Positions 38,537-44,288 of a stretch of 48,363 nt of DNA are shown in pieces. Under the pieces are notes generated by a model. It did not search any database. It was not told where the DNA came from and saw only the letters and a program-made list of their open reading frames with translations. The translations under genes and the position numbers were made by a program. Position 1 is the stretch's first letter, and every line of letters starts with the position of its first letter. Source of the stretch: a virus. The stretch spans positions 1 to 48,363 of IMG/VR virus record IMGVR_UViG_3300015076_000002. One strand, written 5' to 3'.

Positions 38537-38985
38537 CCTCTCCTCCAATCGCAGACCCAAGAGGCTGAGCGCACTTCACCTGTATTCGGTGAAGTGCAGC
38601 GTTCGCATCCCCTGTCAGCTTCGCTTTCCTTCCGCTACTCGCGTCTTTCTCTGGGAGCCAGTGCCGGCCCATGATGCTCTCCCCCCTCGACGCTTTCGCC
38701 CGGCGGATCATCCTGGTAGAACAGGTCAGCTTAACCGTACTCGACGGCGGCGCTTGCAGCCTACCTCCGTTGGACGCTCGCAGCCGTCCTCAGCCCACGG
38801 AGAAACAGGTTGGCCGAACGCATTGGCCCTTGTCGGTTTGTGGGAAGATTGCTTTGCAAGAAGTGAAACAGCCCGTAAGATTACTGAGCCGTTGTTCGCT
38901 CTGGCAAGCGTTCAACCGAACGCCGCTGATCCCACTCAGCGGCGTTCACTTTTCTACCCCGCCTCCCTGCCCCTGTCCACAAGAT
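38537..38985. other. 449-base stretch with hairpins and a candidate promoter, no confident gene
   Basis: The gap lies between a small membrane protein gene (38986) and the HNH gene. It has a 10-bp hairpin (38571-38580 with 38588-38597), a 12-bp perfect hairpin GAACGCCGCTGA/TCAGCGGCGTTC (38918-38947) followed on the + strand by ACTTTTCT, and a promoter-like pair on the - strand. A - strand frame from ATG 38672 with a good ribosome binding site overlaps the HNH start and may be a gene truncated by the insertion. Confidence 0.4.
38878..38907 (-). promoter_or_regulatory. Candidate promoter for the HNH region
   Basis: On the - strand TTGCCA (38907-38902) and TAATCT (38883-38878) are spaced by 18 bases. 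It lies just behind the 38918-38947 hairpin and would drive the HNH gene and the head genes that follow. The match is moderate and unsupported by other data. Confidence 0.3.
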
Positions 38986-39156
38986 TCACCACGGCCCGCC
39001 CCCTTCGTCGTCTTTCTGTTCCAGGCCAAGCATCTCCCGGTAGCGCTCGCACTCCCTCTTCCAGTAGCGCTTTTCCGCCACTTCCAGCCGCCACGCGACG
39101 AGGAGAGCCACGGAGAGGAAGGCGAGAACCGCCATCATGATTACCACTTCAGGCAT
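38986..39156 (-). CDS. Small single-helix membrane protein (56 aa)
   Basis: A hydrophobic helix (VVIMMAVLAFLSVALLVAWR, residues 4-23) is followed by a charged helix (KRYWKRECERYREMLGLEQK) and an acidic tail. This is the shape of an i-spanin or a small holin accessory, although it is short. GGAG lies about ten bases before ATG 39156. The function is inferred only from shape. Confidence 0.55.
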   Translation of the reverse strand: MPEVVIMMAVLAFLSVALLVAWRLEVAEKRYWKRECERYREMLGLEQKDDEGGGPW

Positions 39157-39167
39157 CGCTTTTTCTC

Positions 39168-39539
39168 CTACAGTTGGGCGATGAGGTACTCCAGCAAGAC
39201 CGCCGCCGTGTTCGCCTGCGCGTATGGAACGCAGGTCGGATCGAGCGGTAGCGGGTAAGCCTCGCCCGGCAGTAACCGGCACAGCACGGCCCCGCTCACG
39301 CCATTGAACAGCGTGACGTAGTTCGCCCCGTCGCAGTTGTGGAACCAGGATGCGTGCGGCTGGGTCACCTGGCCGAGCGGGATTGCCGTGGGAGTGATGC
39401 CGACGAGAATTGTGCTTTCGATGGTGAAGTTGCCGTTCATCGTTTGCAGAGCGCCCGCGACCGAGCGGCCGATCGCGCTGCCCATGATGGACGGCTTGAA
39501 GATGGACAGGGCGGCGTTTAGCGTTATTTCGTTGGCCAC
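39168..39539 (-). CDS. Small virion-region protein (123 aa)
   Basis: Translation starts at GTG 39539, 15 bases after the T run of a strong intrinsic terminator. The protein opens MANEITLNAALSIFKPSIMG and is beta-rich (CDGANYVTLFNGVSGAVLCR; LLPGEAYPLPLDPTC). It looks like the short structural proteins that phages encode near fibres or capsid decorations. No family recognised. Confidence 0.5.
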   Translation of the reverse strand: MANEITLNAALSIFKPSIMGSAIGRSVAGALQTMNGNFTIESTILVGITPTAIPLGQVTQPHASWFHNCDGANYVTLFNGVSGAVLCRLLPGEAYPLPLDPTCVPYAQANTAAVLLEYLIAQL

Positions 39540-39554
39540 GGCTCACCCCGAACG

Positions 39555-39591
39555 AAAAAGGCCCCGCTGACCTCTCCAAGTCAGCGGGGCC
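39555..39591 (-). terminator. Intrinsic terminator (- strand)
   Basis: A perfect 12-bp stem, GGCCCCGCTGAC (39560-39571) with GTCAGCGGGGCC (39580-39591), has an 8-base loop. On the - strand it is followed at once by TTTTT (39559-39555). This is the clearest rho-independent terminator in the window. The gene downstream starts only 15 bases later, so the signal is probably leaky or acts as an attenuator. Confidence 0.8.
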
Positions 39592-39694
39592 AGCCATCCC
39601 ATCTCACCGAGACGATCTCAGTCTACGCTTGTATCGCGGGCATTGCAAGAAGGGACCGCCGCTCCCCGCCCTCCCCGGGGAAACGGCGGCGGGA

Positions 39695-40174
39695 TCACTT
39701 GCAGCGGCCGAGCAGCCGGCGGATCGGCCCGCAACGGCCCCCTGCGCTCGCTCCGCTGTCGCTGCCCGACGAACTGCACGCACCAGAGTTCGGATCGGCT
39801 CCAAAGCCGGACGAGCCGCAGGAGCCGGCCTGCGACGTGTAGTAGACCGGCGACGAGGCATAGGTGTAGTTCGGCACGCTGTACGTCACCGGAGGCTGGT
39901 AGTCGGGAACGAGTTTCCAGCCATCCGGCACCGCGACCTGAACCACGGTGGGAGCCACCGGCTTGACCGCCGTGGTGACAACGGGAGGATCGACGGCCTT
40001 GTCGCGCAGGGCGCGGGCCGCGATCAGTGCGTCGAGGCGGACCTGTAGGTCGCTGATCTGTTTCCGAACCGTGGCGATCTGCTCGTCGAGGGTCGGCTCA
40101 GCCGTCTCGCAGCGGCTCGGCAAGACGCACACACCGAGAGCCAGGATGGACAGGATGATTCCGATCTTCCGCAT
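39695..40174 (-). CDS. Secreted or membrane-anchored protein with Cys/Gly-rich tail (159 aa)
   Basis: A signal peptide (MRKIGIILSILALGVCVLPS) is followed by a helical coil (EQIATVRKQISDLQVRLDAL), a Pro/Val linker and a beta/Tyr-rich part. The C-terminus is Cys/Ser/Gly-rich (GSCGSSGFGADPNSGACSSS) and ends GRCGPIRRLLGRCK, a tail of the type seen on planctomycete exported proteins. It could be an outer spanin-like or surface protein. AAAGGAG precedes the ATG. Confidence 0.6.
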   Translation of the reverse strand: MRKIGIILSILALGVCVLPSRCETAEPTLDEQIATVRKQISDLQVRLDALIAARALRDKAVDPPVVTTAVKPVAPTVVQVAVPDGWKLVPDYQPPVTYSVPNYTYASSPVYYTSQAGSCGSSGFGADPNSGACSSSGSDSGASAGGRCGPIRRLLGRCK

Positions 40175-40185
40175 GGGATTCTCCT

Positions 40186-40563
40186 TTACACTCCGAGGTC
40201 ATTGATCGCTTGCAACACGTCGGGCGGGGTCGCATTGGCCCCGACCTTGATGATCTCCGTCGTGAGCGGGCCGAGCAACAGTCCCTCCATCTCCGAGTCC
40301 CCGATGGCATGACGAAGGACACGTTTGAGATGCCAGCGCTGGAAGACGTTCAGGTTCTTCATCGCGGCCGTGGCGATGTCCGCCTGAGTAGCCGGGTTCT
40401 TCCCGGCGACCGGAAGGCACGTCAGCAGCATCGGAAGGAACTGCTTCAAGAGGCCGACGAGGAAGTCAATGAAGGGGCTGGCCTTCACCTGCACGGCGTC
40501 CAGTTTGTGATCGGTCGCCATCGCCTCGGCAATGACCGCTGCTTTGTCGTGGAACATGCACAT
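40186..40563 (-). CDS. Hypothetical protein with hydrophobic helix (125 aa)
   Basis: It starts MCMFHDKAAVIAEAMATDHK and has a hydrophobic stretch at about residues 31-52 (FIDFLVGLLKQFLPMLLTCL), possibly a membrane or hairpin anchor. The second half is helical and charged. AGGAG lies seven bases before ATG 40563. A holin-associated or lysis role is possible from its position among single-helix membrane proteins, but no family is recognised. Confidence 0.5.
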   Translation of the reverse strand: MCMFHDKAAVIAEAMATDHKLDAVQVKASPFIDFLVGLLKQFLPMLLTCLPVAGKNPATQADIATAAMKNLNVFQRWHLKRVLRHAIGDSEMEGLLLGPLTTEIIKVGANATPPDVLQAINDLGV

Positions 40564-40608
40564 TTGCGTTCTCCTGATGTTGCGGGGTCGGAACGGGCGA
40601 ACGGGTCT

Positions 40609-42075
40609 TCAGTGATTCCAGACCTTGCGCGCCGCATCCCCGGCTTCAACGAGTCGGTCGATGCTCTCCCCCGACGCCTTGAGGATCGCGGCCGTCGCCG
40701 GGCTGATGAGTTGGTAGACGCCGGCCGTCGGCACGGTGATCTGCGTCCCGCCGCCGCCGCCGGGACTGACCACCTGCACGGTCGCGTCTACGCTGTCGAT
40801 GATCGTCACCGGGCCGTGCGTTCGGTTGGCCGCACTCTGAGCCGCGAAGAGGGCCGCGCCCTGTTCGGCGAACGGGCCAGCCACCACGCCGGCCCCCACG
40901 ATGAAGTAGGGCGGCACGAACAGGCCGGGTGTCGGAGGCGTCGGGGCCGGGAACGGCGAGGGGGGCAACGCCTTCCCGCCGAGCGTTGTCCACAGCGGGG
41001 CGAGGACGGTGTAGTGCAGGCCGTTCGGAGCGTAGCCGGCCGCGTTGAACATCTCCAGGCTAAACTGCACGGTGACTTCAGGATCGGCCGCTTTCAGACC
41101 GCCAGGAGTGAGCCGGATACAGGGGTCGATGGCCCATGTCTCGTCGAAGTAGTACGTCGGATCGTAACCGCTCAGGTGCATTGCGTGGCCGGCGTTGGGG
41201 TTGGGCCGTCCCATCGTCTCGTCCCAAACCGTTCCCGGTGCTGTGGCGTTCAGCCAGCCGGACAGGAGCGAGCAGGTCCACGAGCCGCCGCAGAAGAGCC
41301 ACAGGCCCAGGCGGATCGCGTTGTCGTCCGTGGGAACGATGGTCATGTAGTCGAGAATCTTGTGGCCGAAGAACCCCTTTGAAATCCACGGCGGGAACAC
41401 GTCAGAGTCGTTCAGGCCGTTGTCTCCCCCGCTCATCTGCTCGTAGAGGGCGAGGACCGCCCGCACGTCGAACTGAGCCGCCGGGCCGTTGTTGCCGGTC
41501 CACGTCTGGACGCAGTGCAGGGCGTCCGCCAGGTAGCAGTCGCCCTCCTGGTCGTTACCCAGGATCGGGTACTTGATTGACCGCCCCTTCGAGCCGTCGA
41601 ACGTCGCCGGGGCCGACGGGATCGCCGCCATCAACCCCGGCAAGTGTTTTGGGATTACGAGTGTCTTTACCGGACCCTTCAGCCGCAACTGCTCGCGCGG
41701 CACGAGCGTTACTTTCTGGCCGTTCGCCAGGGTGATCTGCTTGAACTTCGCCACGATAGTCTCCTCCGTTGTGGTGCCGTCTGGTTTCGTCGTCTTCCGC
41801 CTGAGCATCAGCCAGGCTCCCGCGACCGACGCGCCGCCGACGCCGAGGATGGTCGCCCCGGTGATGAAGCCGGTGGTTGGGTCGCGTTCGACTTGTAGCG
41901 TGACGCCGGGAGATGCGACGTTAACGTCGCTTTTGGGAACCGGCTTGGCGGCTTCTTCCTTCTGTTTCGCTTCGAGGGCCGCGAGGTTGGCTTTGGCGGC
42001 GGCGAGGTCGCGTTTGATGGCGTCGAGATCGGGGTCTTGCCCCATGGCCAGGAACAACAGCAGGCTCGTCATCAT
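40609..42075 (-). CDS. Membrane-linked papain-like cysteine protease candidate (488 aa)
   Basis: A coiled coil (about 14-48) and a hydrophobic segment (74-91, ATILGVGGASVAGAWLML) precede a globular domain. That domain has GNDQEGDCYLADALHCVQTW (173-192), with the Gln and Cys (176, 180) of a papain-type site, then AGHAMHLSGYDP (295-306) with the candidate His (297), and WAIDPC (314-319) where the Asn/Asp would lie. The phrase NDxxGDCxxA is shared by phage and bacterial C1-like peptidases. A Pro-rich linker and a 110-residue C-terminal region follow. Cleavage activity is inferred. Confidence 0.55.
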   Translation of the reverse strand: MMTSLLLFLAMGQDPDLDAIKRDLAAAKANLAALEAKQKEEAAKPVPKSDVNVASPGVTLQVERDPTTGFITGATILGVGGASVAGAWLMLRRKTTKPDGTTTEETIVAKFKQITLANGQKVTLVPREQLRLKGPVKTLVIPKHLPGLMAAIPSAPATFDGSKGRSIKYPILGNDQEGDCYLADALHCVQTWTGNNGPAAQFDVRAVLALYEQMSGGDNGLNDSDVFPPWISKGFFGHKILDYMTIVPTDDNAIRLGLWLFCGGSWTCSLLSGWLNATAPGTVWDETMGRPNPNAGHAMHLSGYDPTYYFDETWAIDPCIRLTPGGLKAADPEVTVQFSLEMFNAAGYAPNGLHYTVLAPLWTTLGGKALPPSPFPAPTPPTPGLFVPPYFIVGAGVVAGPFAEQGAALFAAQSAANRTHGPVTIIDSVDATVQVVSPGGGGGTQITVPTAGVYQLISPATAAILKASGESIDRLVEAGDAARKVWNH

Positions 42076-42245
42076 TCACCTGCATTGGTGTTGAGGATAA
42101 TCGCCACGGTCTTTTTCATCGACACAACCGGGACGACGATTTCCAGCGACACGACTTCCTTGCCATCCACCTTGTCGTACAACTCGGCATCGCCGAACTC
42201 CTTCTCGCTCCTCTTCAAGACCTTGATGTACTCTTTGAGAGTCAC
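42072..42245 (-). CDS. Small hypothetical protein (57 aa)
   Basis: Translation starts at GTG 42245, overlapping the preceding stop, and reads MTLKEYIKVLKRSEKEFGDA with a beta-rich end (VVSLEIVVPVVSMKKTVAII). Its stop overlaps the start of the protease gene. Small size, overlaps at both ends and normal codon use support a real gene. No function can be assigned. Confidence 0.55.
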   Translation of the reverse strand: MTLKEYIKVLKRSEKEFGDAELYDKVDGKEVVSLEIVVPVVSMKKTVAIILNTNAGE

Positions 42246-42493
42246 GGCTTCTTTCCTTTCTCCAGAGCGTCAATCCTGTCCTTCAACGCCTTCACTTCCG
42301 GCGAGTCCGCCGGGGCGACCACCTGAACCGGCTGGACGGGTTTGGGTCCGAGGTTGCTTTGGAGGTAGATGATCATGCCGCCGATGACGCCCACGATGGC
42401 GGCTGCGGTGGAGAGCCAGGCGTGCAGTTTCGTCTGCCAGTCCGAAGCGTCGAGGTCCGCTTTGGTGACTGGCGATCCGGGTGGGGTACTCAT
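42242..42493 (-). CDS. Single-helix membrane protein with C-terminal coil (83 aa)
   Basis: The protein begins MSTPPGSPVTKADLDASDWQ and has one membrane segment at about residues 25-45 (LSTAAAIVGVIGGMIIYLQS). A Pro-rich linker and a short coiled coil (PEVKALKDRIDALEKGKKP) follow. The shape fits a holin or spanin-type protein. It lies 18 bases after a 12-bp hairpin. Confidence 0.58.
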   Translation of the reverse strand: MSTPPGSPVTKADLDASDWQTKLHAWLSTAAAIVGVIGGMIIYLQSNLGPKPVQPVQVVAPADSPEVKALKDRIDALEKGKKP

Positions 42494-42510
42494 GTTGTCT
42501 CCAGAGAGAA

Positions 42511-42538
42511 CCCGCCGCTGTGCAACCACAGCGGCGGG
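42511..42538 (-). terminator. 12-bp hairpin between late genes
   Basis: CCCGCCGCTGTG (42511-42522) pairs perfectly with CACAGCGGCGGG (42527-42538) around a four-base loop. On the - strand TTCTCTCTGG follows, a weak T tract. It lies between the Ig-like gene and the single-helix membrane protein gene and 18 bases before the latter's ATG, like the hairpins at 39555 and 31302. Confidence 0.5.
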
Positions 42539-42551
42539 GAAGGAATTGAGA

Positions 42552-43103
42552 TCAGGGGCCGAACGAGATGTTGATCTTCAGGTCGCTCGGCAGCGGAGCC
42601 GCCGGGGTGATGACCACCTGCTGCGCGGCCAGGTCCGGGAAGGAACCGTCTGCCGCGTGGTCCGTGGCGGACAACGTGATCGACGTACTCGGCGGCGTAC
42701 CCTTCGGCACGACGGCGGTGAAGTGCAGCGTGTCCGCCCCCGGCGAGACGACGAACGCGGCCGGGTTGTCGACCGTCAACGTCCCCTGATGGTTCGCCGG
42801 GTTCGTCACCGGCACGTCGTTGCCCTGCGCGTCAATCGGGTCGAGGAAGATGTTGATCGGGCCGGGGACTTTCAACTGGATCGGCGTCGGCGCGACCAAC
42901 TTCTTCGCCCCAGTCTTCGGCCCCATCTTGCAGTGGAAATCTGCCATAGCGTTCTCTCCTGAAGTGATGGGCGACGTTGTGACTCTGATCTTCATGTCGG
43001 AGGGTTCGGCCTCCGGTTTCGTGTTCGCGGCGATCCGTTCGAGAGCGGCTGCGATGCGGGCGAGGACGACGGCCAGGTCGGGACAGAAGATGCTGATTTT
43101 CAT
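42552..43103 (-). CDS. Ig-like domain protein with an internal start (183 aa, or 131 aa from 42947)
   Basis: From ATG 43103 (after AGGAGA) the protein has a short helical leader (DLAVVLARIAAALERIAANT). From in-frame ATG 42947, which has its own AGGAGAG six bases upstream, it reads MADFHCKMGPKTGAKKLVAP and a beta-sandwich domain of bacterial Ig type (TLTVDNPAAFVVSPGADTLH; VVPKGTPPSTSITLSATDHA). Two products from one frame are likely, or a fusion of two former genes. Ig-like domains on phage particles bind surfaces or polysaccharides. Confidence 0.62.
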   Translation of the reverse strand: MKISIFCPDLAVVLARIAAALERIAANTKPEAEPSDMKIRVTTSPITSGENAMADFHCKMGPKTGAKKLVAPTPIQLKVPGPINIFLDPIDAQGNDVPVTNPANHQGTLTVDNPAAFVVSPGADTLHFTAVVPKGTPPSTSITLSATDHAADGSFPDLAAQQVVITPAAPLPSDLKINISFGP

Positions 43104-43141
43104 GGGTTCTCCTGGGTCTGTCTACCTTCATCGTAGCAGAT

Positions 43142-43528
43142 TCAGCCGGGCGACAGCGGCCTGTCGCCCGGCTGGGGAGGAGGTTTCGAGACGGCCAGCA
43201 TCGCCGCCGCCAGTCTCGCCTTGAGCGCTTCCGACTCGGCCGCGAACTTCTGCGCTTCGGACACCGGGGAATTGTGGCTCGGAATCACCGGGGCCAGCAG
43301 TGGAACCTGGACACCGGCTCCGTAGCGCTGGGCCAGCACTTCGCACATGGCCACGGCTTGATCGGCGATCTTTTGGGCCGTGTTGTAGCGTTCCTTCCAT
43401 TCGTTGATTTGCGCTTCCTTTGCGGTGATCAGGAGTTTGAAGACCGTGCCGAGCGCCCCGACCACCGCCAACAGGATCGCCGACACCGCGGCGGCTGTCG
43501 GCACGTTGAGAGAAATGCCTTCGTTCAC
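43142..43528 (-). CDS. Single-helix membrane protein with long coil, i-spanin-like (128 aa)
   Basis: Translation starts at GTG 43528. A membrane segment lies at about 11-33 (AAAVSAILLAVVGALGTVFK), followed by a charged helix (KEAQINEWKERYNTAQKIAD) and a second, Ala/Glu-rich helix (SEAQKFAAESEALKARLAAA). N-terminal anchor plus periplasmic coil is the Rz-type spanin layout. Whether an outer spanin partner exists is unclear; the exported 39695 protein is one candidate. Confidence 0.5.
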   Translation of the reverse strand: MNEGISLNVPTAAAVSAILLAVVGALGTVFKLLITAKEAQINEWKERYNTAQKIADQAVAMCEVLAQRYGAGVQVPLLAPVIPSHNSPVSEAQKFAAESEALKARLAAAMLAVSKPPPQPGDRPLSPG

Positions 43529-43532
43529 AAGC

Positions 43533-43760
43533 CTACCCTCGCAGTTTTCGGGGGTCGATGATCGGGGAGGGAACCTGAACCTTTGGAGCGATTTCGTTGG
43601 CGACCATCTGCTTCTTGAAGGCTTCGACGGCCATCTCCAGACAGTGCAGGACCATCCAGGGGCCGATCTCTCCCATGCACTGCGTACCGAGTTGACCGCT
43701 CTTCATCAGGGTCAGCACAATCTGGCCCTTCGGTTCGTCTACTACGCCGTTCTCACCCAT
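43533..43760 (-). CDS. Small hypothetical protein (75 aa)
   Basis: It reads MGENGVVDEPKGQIVLTLMK, then MVLHCLEMAVEAFKKQMVAN and a Pro-rich end. The ATG at 43760 overlaps the previous stop region by 8 bases. The protein appears soluble and mixed alpha/beta. No family recognised; it sits between head genes and lysis-like genes. Confidence 0.5.
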   Translation of the reverse strand: MGENGVVDEPKGQIVLTLMKSGQLGTQCMGEIGPWMVLHCLEMAVEAFKKQMVANEIAPKVQVPSPIIDPRKLRG

Positions 43761-44094
43761 CGCCGTACCCTCCAGAATTGTCATGGAGACCTTGCGACTT
43801 CATCACCTTCCGCCGGTGACTTCTGCTCGTCAGCACCGGCCGGCCGAGCCGGTCGATCTCCGTGGGTATGCCTAGTTTACGGAAATGCTCCTCCGCTTCC
43901 TTCACCTGCTTGGGGTGATAGGCCATCGCCTCGGAGTGGATCGGCTTCCAGCCACACAGCGAGGAGCCGGCGTCCGGGCCGTCCGGCTCGACCGCGGGCG
44001 GGAACGCGGCGTTGAACTCGGCCTCGGTGCAGGACTGACCGTCGAGGAAGTACAGGCGTGTGTCGTCCGGCTTGAACACGATGCGACCCTTCAT
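43753..44094 (-). CDS. Hypothetical protein (113 aa)
   Basis: The N-terminus MKGRIVFKPDDTRLYFLDGQ is beta-rich; the second half is charged (YHPKQVKEAEEHFRKLGIPT; LTSRSHRRKVMKSQG). It overlaps the previous gene by 4 bases and the next by 8. No family recognised. The order portal, small gene, this gene is kept tight, so it may be a virion or packaging accessory. Confidence 0.52.
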   Translation of the reverse strand: MKGRIVFKPDDTRLYFLDGQSCTEAEFNAAFPPAVEPDGPDAGSSLCGWKPIHSEAMAYHPKQVKEAEEHFRKLGIPTEIDRLGRPVLTSRSHRRKVMKSQGLHDNSGGYGDG

Positions 44095-44288
44095 GACCGG
44101 ACACTCCTCAAGGCTGCGGCCTCGGTGAACATCTCTCCCTGTTTAGCCCACATCGCCGGACCATTCTTGGGTCGAGCGTGAATCTTGAAGCCGTGCCGTC
44201 GCAAGAGTTGATCGTCGGGTTTCAAGTCTCGCGTCTCGACTGCGGGATGTCCTTCAGGAATGTCTTCGTCGTACTTCTGCTGTTTCAT
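44091..44288 (-). CDS. Small hypothetical protein (65 aa)
   Basis: It reads MKQQKYDEDIPEGHPAVETR, then LLRRHGFKIHARPKNGPAMW and a short helical end. ATG 44288 overlaps the portal stop (ATGA). It is polar, without cysteines or membrane segments. Function unknown; it is coupled to the portal gene. Confidence 0.5.
   Translation of the reverse strand: MKQQKYDEDIPEGHPAVETRDLKPDDQLLRRHGFKIHARPKNGPAMWAKQGEMFTEAAALRSVRS

Noticed and set aside
38406-38672. Independent gene from ATG 38672 on the - strand
   Set aside because: It overlaps the HNH start by about 130 bases in another frame and shows no family match; I mention it only as a possible truncated remnant.
38671-39258. Long + strand frame covering the 449-base gap
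   Set aside because: It crosses two - strand genes and hairpins, and its translation shows no protein-like pattern.
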